Part shown: piece after piece, positions 12,090-24,939 of the stretch | How the letters are laid out: each line of letters starts with the position of its first letter | How positions within the stretch are numbered: the stretch's first letter is position 1 | From: Cryptomeria japonica | Taxonomy: Eukaryota; Streptophyta; Pinopsida; Cupressales; Cupressaceae | Assembly: GCF_030272615.1 (NCBI RefSeq) | Contig: NC_081407.1 | Location: forward strand, 96,891,897 to 96,951,896 | Length of the DNA: 60,000 nucleotides | Reading direction: 5' to 3' | The notes under the pieces: model-generated | What the model was told of the DNA's origin: nothing | What the model saw: the letters and a program-made list of their open reading frames with translations, nothing else | Database searches by the model: none | Made by a program: the position numbers and the translations under genes

Positions 12090-12125
12090 CTTCTTTGTTC
12101 CTTTAGTTTCTAATGTGTCAACTTG

Positions 12126-13745
12126 TCATTGCAACTTCTCAAGCTGTTGTGCAATTATATTAGATTTTGGAGGTCCATCATTAATCCTGGTGGGTACTCT
12201 TTGTCGATACATCGTGTTTTTGATCGGTTGTTGATGCTCTGAAATGGCCGTTTTTGGTGTCTCCGGCATATAATGTTCTTGGTACATCTCTTGTTGTTGT
12301 GGTTGTGCCATGCCTTGCTATTAACCTTGTTGTTGTGCTTCTTGTAGCCTAGGTTGATATTGCAATTGAGGGTGTTGTTGATATAGCACAGGTGCCAATT
12401 GCGGTTGTGAAGTATGATAGCTTGTTTGTCTTGGCACATATTGAGGCACATGTTGTTGTTGATGCTGACGAATCAGAATTTGCTGACTTTGTGCCAATTA
12501 TTGTCGTGGTGTAAATCCCATCATTTGCAAAAAACTTTGTTTGGGTGGTTTTTGTTGTTTCTCCTTAAGATGGGGTAGGGCACTTGCATTAACTTGCTGT
12601 GTTGTTTGTCCAATCCATTGTGATGGTTGCAAGTTTGCATTAACTTGTAATGGGGCAGAAGGCGCTGTAATTTGTTGTCGAATGCGATATTGTTGTTGTT
12701 GTACATTGCTTGTTTGCACATTCAATTGTATCTTTTGTGTATTACTCAATTGTTGCAACAATTGTTGTTGGTGCAAACCGCTATCCGTAGCTCTTTGTGT
12801 CACCATTATTGAAGGATCTGTCGCAATAGTGTTTGGCAAATATATTGAGCTTAACGAGATATAAGAACTTTGTTGCATCGTGGAATTTTTTTGGACATTG
12901 GTGATATCAGGCATTCTAGTCGTGAAGCTTTCTTGCATCTTAGATTTTGATCCAATTTTATGCATGTAAGGAACCACTTCTTGTTGAGGGATAGTTGTCA
13001 ATATTTGTGTGGTCTTCATTTGATCTTGTGTTATAGGTGTTGTGTTGAATAATGGATTATTTATTGTCTCAAATGGTGACTTTTGAGGAATAGTTACTGT
13101 CAATGCCTTTGAAGCACGTTTACTCATCAAGGTAGATTGAGTTTCTTGTTGCATATTTTCTTCATTTGGATGCGGAGAGAAACTTAACAGCTCATCGCCT
13201 TGTTGTTTTTGCACATTGATTTGCTCACTTGAGGAGGTCACATTACTCATCATGTTAAGATATTTTTGTGGGAACATCTTAAAGACCTTGTTCAAGAATT
13301 TATCCATCTTTTTTGTCAACTTTGGATCTTGAAGGAGCATATCAACATCATCAGAAGCATCAGAATCTGATGAAGAATCTGGTTGGACATTTGGATTCAT
13401 TTCTTGTTGAATGCCTTGATCTGAACCAAATCCTTGTGAAAGAGTTTGTTCCTCATGTAATGTTTGAATTTCATGTTGTAGGTTTGGTTGATTCCAATCG
13501 AAAGGTGCATTTCCTCTTGGTGTTGGTGGAACACTCCCATGTCCTAGTTTCATAGGTACAAACACTGGTTCATATAATGGAGGTGGTCCAAGTTGAACCA
13601 TTCCATATGGTGGTAGTGATGTGTTTGATAAACCTTCAATTTGTACTATTTGACTAGTTTGAAATTGTGAATTTGATATGTTGTCAATGGGTTGATACGT
13701 TGGTTCACCCATCTTTTTAGATTTTGATCTTGTTTCAACAGGCAT
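12126..13745 (-). pseudogene. N-terminal Gln/Asn/Pro-rich part of gag of Tat-PMD-1
   Basis: 13745 down to 12498 is open for 415 codons, starting MPVETRSKSKKMGEP; a further piece runs to about 12126 in two short frames. It is very rich in Gln, Thr and Ser, with acidic residues near 120-140 (SSDSDASDDVDMLLQ) and a helical stretch KKMDKFLNKVFKMFP. No enzyme motif is present. Long low-complexity N-terminal gag extensions are common in large Tat/Ogre elements. The ATG at 13743-13745 is preceded by 2 kb with no long frame, so it is a plausible gag start. The cysteine-rich plus-strand frame inside it is an artefact of CAA/CAG runs. Confidence 0.8.
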
Positions 13746-15597
13746 GTCACTTATGCAAATGCAATATTTTTGGAAATTTTCAAGGACAATATATGATATG
13801 CAACTAAATGCAAACTAAATAAATGAGAATGCAATCTATGGCAAGAATGCAACCTATGTTTTTGGTTGTTTTTCAATATTTTGACAAACTTTTTGGAATG
13901 CAAATCTAAAAAGAGACCCTTAGGAAATTGAAATAATGTCTAGACCTCAAAGGACAAAAGGACCAAGTGACAAAAGGACAAAATGACAATGTCTCCCCTA
14001 TATGCTTGGATACTAAGCTAGGTTTGACCAAATGACAATAATGACAAAAGAGAAAAGGTTTGATAAGGTCTAGACTTCCTAACAATGACTTAGGGTTTAT
14101 CAAATATTTGGATTACTCAAGTATGACAAAACCTAGTTTTGGCACTATATGCAAAGGGACAGTTACTATGCAAATGACCCTAATATGATATGATAATAAC
14201 CTAAGCTTAATGAAGAGACCTAGGGTATGCAAATATGAATGTATGACAATGGTATTACTCTAATGCAAGAGGACACATGCAAATGGATGACCCTTATTGA
14301 TATGCAAAGGAGTTTGCCCTAGGTGAAACCTAATCTTGGTAGTTGACAATGACTTTGCAAAATGCAAACCTAAGATGAACCTAAATCTAAGTGACATGAA
14401 TGTTGAGACAAGATTTTGAAAAAATTTTGACAACCATGTTTGAAGATGTTTTTAACTTTGTTGGATGAAATGTTCTTGTGTTTAACCTTGTTTTGAATCA
14501 ATTTGTCTTGTTTTTTGAAATGAGATACAATTCAACTTTTGACAAACAAAGAAGACAAGATATTTCAACTTAGACTCAATACAATCATGCTCATTCACAC
14601 ATTTCTTATGGTAGGCAAGGACATTAGGTACTTGAGAGGTAGACTCGTTATGAGATTCAAGGAGAATACATAGATGCTTGACCCCACGGGCTCCCCTCCA
14701 CGGCACTCACTTCTTAGGGCAGCCAAGCATCAGTCCCCATGGAAATCTCCCCATGGAAAACTTAGTATCTCTTCCAAGTATCCAAACTTGTCCTTCTCAA
14801 GCAACTAGAAGGATTTTTGGCCTCTAAATACAAGGTGTTTAGTTAGGATTTCTGTTAAGCGTTACTCCTTGGTGTCACGCAAGCATGATTGAGACATTAA
14901 GTCCACCAAGATACCAAACAAATGTAGTCACGCAAGCACAATTTAGACCGTGAGGTCCTACTTAGATGTTCATATGAGGAAGAGTTCAAGGGTCATCACT
15001 TCCCAAGTAACTGCAATTCCCACGTAACCCTTCCTTCAAAGCTTTTGCTCATCAGGTATTTATTTATAGTGAGTTAGAATGCCAAGGTATTCTAGCCATA
15101 CTCACTTTGGTTCTTTCCCTTCTCACGATTGTCACTTGCTTGCAAAAGCAAATGGTCGGGAAGGCAGGCCCTCTAAAGGTGACACATAATCAAAAACATG
15201 AGCATGGTATCGAAGATCTGGATTTCTGATCACCCTAAGAAGGATGAAAGCATACTCTCCTACTCCAATGTCAAACTCAACAATCAAAGCAAACATACAT
15301 TCATTCCATCCTATTTAGAAATCATACTAGGTGCCTAAATATTAATAACAAACACAAAGTTTAGTTGTAGTCCAAGGCAACCTGCAAAACCCAAGTCAGA
15401 AGTTTGATATGTTTAGTCTTTGACTATCGAACCTGCATAAAATGTGTTAGTAGTTTCATTCATTGTCTTTTCCATGCGTATGCCAAGGTGCTACACAAAG
15501 AATCAGTACCAAAAAACCAAAAAAAGCAGAAACAGAATGCAAAAGAAAACAATTTGCAAGTGAAAAACACTACCTTTTACCTCTGTTTCTGGCCCTA
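13746..15597 (-). other. Long leader of Tat-PMD-1 between PBS and gag
   Basis: About 1.9 kb with no convincing protein-coding frame. It contains many short repeats of AAATGACAATG-type words (13900-14400), a C/T-richer stretch with CACGCAAGCA repeated twice (about 14876 and 14934), and it joins the GCGCAG repeats at 15598. A long untranslated leader is usual in Tat/Ogre elements, which sometimes place an extra ORF here; I see none. Confidence 0.6.
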
Positions 15598-15719
15598 CAC
15601 AGGCGCAGAATGTCTCACACAGGCGCAGAATGCTTGGCACAGGCATAGATTGTCCTTGACATAGGCGCAGAATGCTTGACACAGGTGCAGATTGTCTCAC
15701 ACAGGCGTAGAAGTTCTCA
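15598..15719. repeat. Tandem ACACAGGCGCAGAATG-type repeats, six units
   Basis: Six units of about 20-21 bp, each with ACACAGGCGCAGAATG or a close variant followed by CTTG or TCTC. The motif is much richer in GC than its surroundings. The same motif recurs at 1493-1605 on the far side of the element beside the PMD gene. Confidence 0.85.
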
Positions 15720-15802
15720 AAAAACCCTGCATTACCCTGTTTCTTGGGTTTTTCACCTGCAAATCAACTCAAGAGCACTCAAAAGCATGATTAGGGGGTT
15801 AG

Positions 15803-15820
15803 TTCACATCAGGTTCACCA
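15803..15820 (-). other. Primer binding site of Tat-PMD-1
   Basis: On the minus strand this reads TGGTGAACCTGATGTGAA, five bases (TTAAT) inside the end of the 5' LTR. It begins TGG, as expected for pairing with a tRNA CCA end. A related site, TGGTGAACCCAACTTCGG, serves the element at 48147. I cannot assign the tRNA with certainty. Confidence 0.8.
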
Positions 15821-15825
15821 ATTAA

Positions 15826-17438
15826 TGTATGCTAGGAAATTGGAAATCATCAAAGCAAATCAATATTAGTAATCTAGCTCAATCACGAAAGCTCAAATGC
15901 AATGATCAATCCTAAACACACTCAATAAAGACATGAAAACAAGACATCAATTCAAGATTGAAAACTAAGGAAACCAAATGCAAACTTGGATGTCTCCTTC
16001 ATGTGGCTCCATTGCCCTTCTTTCTCCTTCAAATAGCTTTGTTGTGGATCTCACCTACTAGTGCATAAGCATGATATGAAAGCAAGTAGACAAGATTGTA
16101 GCGCAAGAATACTCGAAGCGTGATTGATTCGACCTGGTAGGGATCGATTCGAAAAAGTGATTAGTTGGGATTGAAGAAATTCATCCAATTTATAGACAAA
16201 TTGGAGAGAAGACAAGATTAGCATGAATTTGATTTGAATGGAAATTGCAAATCAAGAATGACAAATATGACAAATTATGACAAATTTGCACTTTCTATGC
16301 AAGATTGATTGATTGATAATTCATGACAAAATTATGACAAATTTCTATGTCAAAATTGATTGATTGTCAATTATGACAAATTATGACAACTTGAAATGTC
16401 ATTCCCATGAAATTAGGAGAAAAATAGGAAAGAATTGAAAATTAGAAATTAGGAAATTAGAAAATGAGGAAATTAGGAAATTGATGAAAATTAGGAAATT
16501 AGGAAATAGGAAAATTAGAAAATGAGGAAATTAGGAATTAAGTGAATTAATTAACAATTTTTCATTTATTAATTAATTCACAAAGAGGGAGGAATTAGTT
16601 AGCCAATTAAATAAACATTTAATTGTGACAAGAAGACTTAGGATAAATAAATTATTTAACCGAGAGGGAGAAATGACAAACAAGGTTAAATGAATAAATC
16701 ATGAAACCCTAGAAGATGAATTAGAAAATGCAAGAATGACAATTAGGTCTTGACAAAAGATAATTGATATCGATTCAATTTGATCATGATTCTAATTAAC
16801 AAAAGACCAATGCTGACAAACGATTTGATTAATAAATGCGCCAATTGACAAGGAACAATGACTAATTGATCCAAATTGACACAATTGAGAAAGACGACGA
16901 TTGATGACAAATTGATTGCAAAAATGACAAAATTGACAAGAAGACAAGGATCGATGACAAAATAGATTGCAAAATGACAAGATTGAAAATGTCAACGATC
17001 GATGATAAATCAATCACAAGACAACAAGATTGATGACAAATTGATCAAAAGACAAGGATCGATGACAAATCGATCGCAAGATAATAAGATTGAAAATGAC
17101 AACGATCGATGACAAATCGATCGCATGATGACAAGATTGATAAGAGGACAAAACCCTAATTAGGATTGACAATGTCCAAAATGATGACAAATGAATATGC
17201 ACATTGATGCGACAGGATAAGATTGACCAAAATCATGACAAATATTGTTATCGACAAGACCAAATTCTAAAGCGAGACAAATGATGAATGCGGAAGAAAG
17301 ACTCGATGCTCGCAAATGATAAAGACCAAGTGCGAATCATAGGAGAAATGTTAATGCAATGCAAAAACCCTAAAATAAGGCAATGCACAAATGTTAAAGT
17401 ATGACTCCACAAGCGTTGACCATTTTTAGGTGTCTACA
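15826..17438 (-). repeat. 5' LTR of Tat-PMD-1, complete
   Basis: It starts TGTATGCTAGG and ends GGTGTCTACA on the plus strand, so the terminal inverted bases are TGTA..TACA. It lies between the PBS and the chromovirus RNase H sequence. Its right 941 bp match the left LTR at about 97%. Confidence 0.92.
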
Positions 17439-18176
17439 AGCCTCATTCAACTTCTCTGAAAAGAATGCCACCGTGTGTCCTTCTTGACTAAGGACTACAC
17501 CTATTGCCTACTTGCTTGCATCACATTCAACTGTAAAAAGTTGATCAAAACTAGGGAGCCTCAAGGTGGGAAGTTTTGCAACCTTCCTCTTCAAAATCTC
17601 AAAGCTTTGGGTTACTTGCTCTATCCATTCAACCCTGCATTTAATTCCTCCTTTTATAGTGTTAAGGATGGGAGCACAAATATGACTAAAACCCTTGATG
17701 AACTCTCTATAAAAAGCAGCCAATCCATGAAAGCTCCTAGCATCACCTACTATCCTAGGTGTAGGCCAATTTATAATAGCATCAACCTTAGAAAGATCCA
17801 TTTTCAAACATCCATTTGAAACTACAAAACCTAGATACACCAACTCAGATTTCATGAATTCACACTTCTCTAGATTGATTACCAATTTATCCTCATGAAG
17901 CTTCCTCAAATCCTGATCCAAATGCTTCAAATGCTCCTCCTTGGACCTGCTAAACACCAATATGTCATCAAGATAAACAATAACATATTTTCCAATAAAT
18001 TTTGCCAATACCTCATTCATGAGGCACATAAAGGTACTAGGTGCATTTGTGAGGCCAAATGGCATCACCATCCACTCATATAAGCCCTCATTGGTTTTAA
18101 AGGTTGTCTTCCACTCATCACCAAGTCTGATTCTAATCTAATGGTAACTTGACTTCAAATCAATCTTTGAAAAATA
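17439..18176 (-). pseudogene. Reverse transcriptase palm and RNase H start of chromovirus-like element
   Basis: 18071 down to 17508 is open and begins in the RT palm: MVMPFGLTNAPSTFMCLMN, the catalytic YLDDILVFS, then YLGFVVSNGC, GLAAFYREFIKGFS and the RNase H entry LFTVECDASK. The frame continues left through one stop to the Tat-PMD-1 junction at 17439. Upstream (18072-18176) the RT sequence IRIRLGDEWKTTFKTNEG is in frame with one TAG after SSYH. The YLDD box and the DASK aspartate are intact. The domain sequence fits plant chromoviruses; I cannot place the clade. Confidence 0.9.
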
Positions 18177-18722
18177 TCATGACCCTCCAAAATAGTCCAT
18201 TAGGTCTTCAATCCTAGGCATAGGAAACCGGTACCTAATTGTGATCTTGTTGATGGCTCTAGAATTAGTGCACATCCTCCATATTCCATCCTTTTTTGGT
18301 GCCAACACAGTGGGTACAGCACATGGGCTCAAACTCTTTCTAATCAACCCCTTATTGAAAATATCTTGCACTTGTCTTGCTATCTCCTCATTCTGACTAG
18401 GAGTCATCTTGTAGGCAACTTTATTAGGCAAGGTCACACCAGGAATCAAATCAATTTGATGATTGATTTCTCTGATGGGGGGCAAGTTATCAAGCATGTC
18501 TTTGGCCACAATTCCCTTATATCTATTCAACATGGTTTGCACTTCCCTAGGAGTCTCTTCTTTCTCACCATTTCCCCACTTGGACTCATCTTTTGGGTGT
18601 AAAACTAAAGCACAGACATGGGCCTCTTCTTGTTTGAGGACATCCAAAAACTCCTTTCCAATAAGAAACATGACATTAGGACTAACAATCTTCTCTTCCC
18701 CTTGATCAGGTAAAGGATCCAT
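18177..18722 (-). pseudogene. Reverse transcriptase fingers region of chromovirus-like element
   Basis: An open frame of 181 codons with the linker after protease, then LPPIREINHQIDLIPG, the N-terminal RT motif SPCAVPTVLAPKKDG and WRMCTNSRAINKITIRYRFP (the usual DYRALN aspartate is replaced by asparagine) and MPRIEDLMDYF. It ends at a frame break with the palm segment. Its upstream neighbour is the protease frame, six bases away. Confidence 0.9.
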
Positions 18723-18728
18723 CCTAAA

Positions 18729-19283
18729 CTATCTACCATTCTTGGTAATGACATATATATTTTTCTCACCATCATGTTGTGCTTTGACATCATACTGCCA
18801 AGGGCGACCTAACAATAGGTGACAGGCATCCATAGGAAGGATATCACACAAGATCCTATCCTTATAGTCCCCCATTTCAAAATCTATCCAAGTTTGTTCA
18901 TCTACTACTACATGTTGCCATTTGTTAAGCCGAGACACTCTATAAGGACTCACATGTGGAAACCTTTTCAATTTTAACTTCTCTACCATTTCTAAAGCAA
19001 CAATATTCTTTGTGGATCCAGAATCAACAATCACTTTTAAAACCTTACCATGAGACTTACAAGTAGTTTTGAAGAGTGACTTTCTTTGTGGGGGCTCTTT
19101 GCATTGGGGTACCTTCAATAGTGTCCTCCTTAGCATAAGGCTTTCTCCATCCAACGTGGGACCTGCATTTCCCATGGGTGAATTGACACTTTGTCCTTCA
19201 TCTTCTTGCACAAGTTGAGTCCTTCTTTCTAGTCCATGTGAGCTAGAAGCTTTCTCCGGGAATCTACTCATAGTGTGACCCAC
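18729..19283 (-). pseudogene. Aspartic protease of chromovirus-like element
   Basis: Retropepsin that would process the gag-pol polyprotein. The catalytic motif is VIVDSGSTKNIV, with a flap region and the C-terminal CHLLLGRPWQYDVKAQHDG that is nearly invariant in plant Ty3/gypsy elements. The start of the frame overlaps the zinc knuckle frame by 16 bases. The ATG is internal to a polyprotein, so it should not be read as a gene start. Confidence 0.88.
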
Positions 19284-20315
19284 TTGGTTCCAATTGTAAC
19301 ATTTACCAATGAAAACACCAGGTCCTCTGCCTTGGTTTCCTTTCCTACCCCTACCAAAAGGTTGTCTTCCTCCTCTAAAGCCTTCATTCTTGTTTTTAAA
19401 CTCCCCATTGGACTCTTGCTGGTTAGAATCACCATTTTTAAAAGGAGTATTCCTTCCTCAATAGTCACCTCTACCTCTGAAATTTCTACCACCTCTTCCT
19501 CTATTGTTTTGTTCTCCTCTCCTCTTTATTTTTTTGTCCATCCTTAATGCCAATTGGAAGAATTTTTGCATAGTATATGAGCCATGATGTTGATCTCATC
19601 TTGGATGTTTTGCCTTAACTTATTCAGGTATCTAGCCACCTTCTCCACCTCTTCTTCATGCTTCTTGGACCTAAGACTTAGCTTGTGAAATTCTTCAGTT
19701 TATGCATTCACATCCAACTCCCTATGTCTAATATTTTTCAACTTCTTATACATGTGAACCTCATAGTCTATTGGTAGGAATTGGTCTTTGATTTTGTTCT
19801 TCATCCTCTGCCAAGATCATATCTTCTTCTTCCATACGTTCACCCTTTCTTCCTGCAGCACTGTCCACCATAACAAGGCAAACCCTTTGAGTCTAGACTT
19901 TTCCAAATTCACTCTTTTTTCCTCTGGGACCTCTTTGTACTCAAAGTGGTTATTGAGTGCTTCTATACATTCAAGGACCTCTTCTCCATTCAGGCTACCG
20001 CTATAGATAGGTAAACTTTCCACATTGTCCCTATTTACTGATTTCAAAGCATCCAAGAACATCTTTTGATCAAGTGCCATAGTCTGATGGATGGCCTCCT
20101 ACTTCTCATTCTCCTCTTCTGATTCATCCTCACAAGTTTTGTCCTTTCCCTTGGATTGTCCGGTCTCTTTGAGTTTCTCTTCAAGCAACTCCTCTACCAT
20201 CTTCTTGATGGCCTTTGGGTTCATTGCCTTAGGATGCATTTTAGTAGCCTCTTCTCAAAATTCTAAGTCTGACATACACTATTCCACCCTTGGTATAATT
20301 TTGATACCAATATGA
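19268..20315 (-). pseudogene. Gag of chromovirus-like element (capsid and nucleocapsid remains)
   Basis: 20080 down to 19817 has the capsid pattern LPIYSGSLNGEEVLECIEAL, then FEYKEVPEEKRVNLEKSRLK and ALLWWTVLQE. 20315-20091 would be the N-terminus with Glu/Ser-rich sequence. The 19600-19780 stretch is decayed capsid. 19492-19268 is a Gly/Arg-rich nucleocapsid tail; the CCHC knuckle near 19290 is recognisable only as CYNWNQVGH. Several frameshifts and stops separate the pieces. It follows the PBS closely, as expected. Confidence 0.75.
20292..20309 (-). other. Primer binding site of chromovirus-like element
   Basis: The minus strand reads TGGTATCAAAATTATACC, six bases inside the LTR end. The first eight bases match the common initiator-methionine tRNA site TGGTATCAGAGC. 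Confidence 0.7.
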
Positions 20316-21890
20316 TGCAGAGGGTTTAGGATGTTATATCACTTTCTTGGTTTTTACTCAAAAGGAGTCTCCACTTGGTACCATCCAATGAAACAATGTC
20401 TTTAACCTTCTCAAGGTTTCAAGAGCTTGCACTAGATCCTTCCCAAGGATCTCTCCACTTAGGACAACTCACAACTGACAAGGAGTCTACTACCCCTAAA
20501 GTTCCAACCCTTCAACCAAGGAAACCTAACAACCCCAAACCCCAAGCAACATGATCTTTACTCAAAAGGTTGAATCTAATCTATGTGAGTGTTTACACGT
20601 GTGTTATTTGGTATTTTCACTGATCTTGACCCCTTGGATGGGTGTTTACTATCCCTTTGTATCTTTTCCCCTTTTGGACCTAGGAAATAGGGCTACAAGC
20701 AATTAGCCCTCCATTTGGACTTTTCTTTCTTTGTTTCACAACTTACCTGAAAAACCCCCTGAATAAATTTGATATTCGAATACCATTTTGGGCATTCTAC
20801 AAGATTCCAAACTTCTGCATCTAGGTCCTGAGTACAGATGGTCAAACCTTACTTACCCTAATTGGTATTGGGGTTTAAGCTCTCAAAAGATTCACCAGTC
20901 ATAAAGGAATGAAAGGATAACAATTGTCAAGGATCTACACTTGTCCAAGGTTCCTTCTCATGCCTAGTTTGACCATCCTTCAATATGTTGTTCAAGGTTT
21001 CCACCCTCTTTTCTTACTGCATAGGCTTGCCACATGAGCGATGTCAAGCCTAGGGCATCATCTTAAGAAAGACAAATGGAACTTACTATCTTCAAAACCA
21101 CTAGGAACATCTAGTATATATGTCAAATCAATATCCTCCTAGGTTTTAGACTGATCCCATAGAGAGATGTTGACTTGTGTCACTGTTTGCATCCAAATCC
21201 TGGTTTTGAGGGTTTTGTCAGGCCAGTGGGATAGAAAATTCAGTTTCTCCCAAACCCAAAGGCTTCAAGACCTCAAATCAAATCCAAATGGAAGGTGAAC
21301 CTTTGTTGCAACTTTCCAAATTTTTAATTCATGCCCACTATTCACAGGAAAATATGCAAGAACAGAAAACTCAAAAAGATTGTAGGAAACTACAATAACA
21401 GTTTTCTTTCATGAAGACAAGAATTTCATTCAATATCACCTCTAACCAGTTGGCATCATTCCCCCAAGCTTATATCATGCCAAGGGACTCCTCCAACTAC
21501 CTCCAATTCATACAATCAACCAACTAACCATTGGGATAAACATATTTCAAAATCTTGCAAGAAAAGTTGCTTAAGACAATAATGCAACTTTGTAACTTTT
21601 GTCAACTTTCTAGAATTTGGTCTTGCCTTCACACCAAAGGTCAAGAATGAACATACCACACATTGCATACCCCTAAACATAAAAAAATATACATATAAAA
21701 TTCCCATACAAGGCCTTTGACCAGGTTGACACACCTTGGAGCCTCAGGGCTTATTACACTATCTAGACCTAATCAATAGGCCTTCAAACACACACATTGC
21801 ACATTCTATTCCTAGGCATAACCATTAATCAAAATTATGTAGACACATGTCAAAATGAAGTAGACACACACATGTCCTATTTCCCCTGCA
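20316..21890 (-). repeat. 5' LTR of chromovirus-like element
   Basis: It begins TGCAGAGGGTTTAGG on the plus strand, and its other end, read from the minus strand, is TGCAGGGGAAATAGG. These are matching short inverted ends, and TG..CA is kept. It spans 1575 bp without a coding frame. CACTA transposase sequence begins within ten bases of its right end. Confidence 0.72.
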
Positions 21891-24133
21891 CCAACTAGGT
21901 AAGTACCAAGTTAAAGATATGAATGTATATATCGAGCCTCTTATCGACGAGTTGATGGAGTTATGGAATGGTGTCACTATGTATGACGTCTCTAGACCAA
22001 TAAGACAAAGACAATTTCAATTCCATGCAATGCTTGTATGAACAATTCATGATGCCCCAGGGATAACACATTTTTGTGGTATGTTATAATGTTCAACTTG
22101 CGCACTTTAATAATGTTTAATTTTTTAAAGTATAAATCATGGATTTTTTTTAAAAATCCATTCAATATATATAATTATAAAAATTAACATATTTAATCCA
22201 ATTGTACATGACCTTGCATGTCTTCAAACAAAGGAAAAAATTGCATGTCCAGTTTGTGGTTCAAAGATGAAATCTCATCATTCAAAAAGTTTAGAAAAGC
22301 AGGTGTTTGATGAGTATAGGCACTTCCTCCACAAAAATCATAAGTATTGAACTATTGAAAAACATCTTTTCAATGGGAAAGCAAAGACTACATCAAAACC
22401 ATGAAGAATGACACCTCGCCTATGGAAGTTGGGACATAATAGAATTAATCGTCAAGGTAATGTCATTCAATCTAATTATTTATCTATCATATATGATATG
22501 TTTAAAATTTATATTTTTATATTATGTTTTGTTTACTCATGTTGTAATTGACGATGATTGTCGTTGTTTTTAAACTTATATGCTTCATGAAGGTCGTCAA
22601 GGCATTAATTACCACCTTCCAAAGGGACTAAAAAGTTATCCCAGACAACTTAGTAGGCTCCCCTACTATGAGGAGCTACAAATTGTGCATTTGTTTGATA
22701 GAATGCATATTGGAAAGAATATAACAGAGACATTATGAAAAATATTGGATGGAAGACGTGACAAAGAAAAAATTGTCAAAATTTGTAGTGACATTCAAGA
22801 ATCCAATCATGCAATGAAAAATGTCATTCAATTAAATAGCGACGGAGACTGAATTAATATGTGTCCTTCCTTGGTTATTAACATAGCAACAAAGCAATGC
22901 TATAAAAGAGGTCATACGAAAAAATTCGGTCTCCCACAGGATTTATTGCGAACATAAACAATCTCATAACAAAGAAAAGTGAATTTGGGCCAGGGATGAA
23001 AACACATGATTGGCATACCTTCATTAAGGTAATTCATGTTCTTGTACATTTTTTATATATTTGTATATTGTATGTACTTTTCATTGTATTATGTTTAGTA
23101 CTAGTTTTGGAAAAATAATGAAAGGATCATTTTATAATTGTTGCACTACGTTCTACCTCTATCTCTCCTAGACCACTTCGACAAAAATGTCAAGCAAGTT
23201 ATATATGATCTTGGAAAATACATGAGGTAAGTAGTGTTATTTGTTCAATTTTTTGTATAGGTATTATATTCGCCATTTGTTTTACTTGTTATGTAATATA
23301 TTTTATATTATTTTTTTAATTGTCGTTAATATATTTGCGTCTGGAATCACTTGTAGATGGTTGTCATCTAAGGAAATCCATAAAGAAGATATAAAATATT
23401 GGAAGACAAAAATTCCTTGTCTAATGTGTGAAATTCAAAATTGTGTGCCTTTGACATTTTTCAATGCACAAGAACACTACCTCATACACCAAGTTGAAGA
23501 GATTGAATTGTGTGGACCTGTACACACAAGGTCAATGTGAATGGTTGAGAGGCACTTGAAATTTTTGAAGGCTTTGGTTTGACAAAGAGCATATCTTGAG
23601 GGTTCTATGGTGGAGGAATATATGGTATACCAGACTATGGCCTAAGTTTGCGGCAAAGATCCATGTAGATCGCATTTGGGATCCCAACTCCTTTAACAAA
23701 TTTGAAGGGGAGTACCTGATGGGGAAAGGTAGATTGAGGAAAGTGAGAGATAATTATTGGATGTTCATGGACATTAATCTAAATACATTTTACATTTGGT
23801 TTTTATATATATTGTAGTTAATTAATTATTAATCTTCAATATACATCAGTTGTAAATTTCTAGTTATTTTTTCTAGAGTTGCTCGAGAGTGGGATGCACT
23901 ACATTTGTATGTTGTAAAAAATCTTGATTGGATGATGGTATGGATTGAACAATGTCAACAATCTGGTCACGCATTAACATGGGAAGGTGTGGCTTCATTG
24001 GTTAAAGAAGCTCATTGTAATGGAGATTCCAATGTTACACCAAGGTAAATTGATTTGGCATATGGTTTAAGGGATAAACAGGTACGTATAAATATATTAA
24101 TCACTCATATTATTTTATTTTTTTTTAATTGTA

Positions 24134-24138
<5 letters not shown>

Positions 24139-24182
<44 letters not shown>
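24139..24182. repeat. (AT)n microsatellite
   Basis: Uninterrupted TA dinucleotide repeat of about 44 bp inside an intron-like gap of the CACTA transposase. Confidence 0.97.
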
Positions 24183-24184
<2 letters not shown>

Positions 24185-24817
24185 TGTTTTTTGCATACAT
24201 TCGACCATGAATAAATATGTTTATCAACTGGTGATGCAATAATTTTTACATGTTTGACATATTGCAGGTGAATAACCACAAGGCTATGTGGTGCAATAGT
24301 CATAAATTTTGCTTCAAAAAGCTAGATGACACGAAGAAAAATTGTGATTCTAGGATAACTACAGTATTTTAGATGACTAATGTTTCATCTAGAAGCGACA
24401 TACATCCTCAAGTCTTAGAAAATCGATACTATGGTATTTTGGATGATATACTTGAGTGTGACTTTGGGTCTTTCAAACTAGTTCTTTTTGTCGTCCATTG
24501 GTACAGGCTACAATTGAATGAAAATGATCCCTACAGAACTGTTATTTGAGCGAGCTGGAAATGAGCCCTATGTTCTTGCAAGCCAATGTGAGCAGGCATT
24601 TTACTCAGAGGTTCCACATAAACCGAGTTGGTCATTTGTTGTTAGACGTGATCCTAGAGAAAGGTCAGTAAAGTATAATGCCATGGAAGAAGAAGATACA
24701 ATAGAACTAGAAGATGATGTACATGATGATAAGGATCAACAGTTAGTTGATGATGTGCCCGATGAAGTTTTCAAAGAAGAGGAACAAGATCGCGATGATG
24801 TAGGAGATAATGTTCAT

Positions 24818-24820
24818 GAA

Positions 24821-24856
<36 letters not shown>

Positions 24857-24898
24857 ATCAATAATGATGATGATGATATAAATGATGATGATGATGAC

Positions 24899-24939
<41 letters not shown>

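Larger units (their letters stand above)
1..17438 (-). mobile_element. Tat/Ogre-type Ty3/gypsy LTR retrotransposon with antisense PMD cargo (Tat-PMD-1), cut by window edge
   Basis: Direct repeats of about 940 bp (1-941 and 16498-17438) bracket a minus-strand gag-pol. The right LTR is complete (15826-17438, 1613 bp, TG..CA), so the left LTR should start about 670 bp before the window and the whole element would be near 18 kb. Order in element sense: LTR, PBS, 2 kb leader, gag, protease, RT, RNase H, second (archaeal-type) RNase H, integrase, minisatellite, antisense PMD gene, PPT, LTR. Dual RNase H, large size and 3' tandem repeats fit the Tat/Ogre lineage. By hand count the two LTRs differ at about 28-30 of 941 positions (about 3%), mostly C/T or G/A, so insertion is fairly recent. 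The coding regions carry stops but few frameshifts. The right flank begins AGCCT; the matching target duplication lies outside the window. Confidence 0.9.
17439..21890 (-). mobile_element. Chromovirus-like Ty3/gypsy element, 3' half removed by insertion of Tat-PMD-1
   Basis: Order in element sense: LTR (21890-20316), PBS, gag, zinc knuckle, protease, RT and the start of RNase H, ending abruptly at 17439 where the Tat-PMD-1 LTR begins. The RNase H frame (VLSQEGHTVAFFSEKLNEA) is cut mid-domain at the junction. The remaining RNase H, integrase and 3' LTR would lie left of the window. Many stops and frameshifts show it is older than its invader. Confidence 0.87.

Noticed and set aside
12541-12864. 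Cys-rich plus-strand ORF of 107 codons
   Set aside because: Antisense of CAA/CAG-rich gag; the minus-strand frame is longer and continues to the capsid domain.
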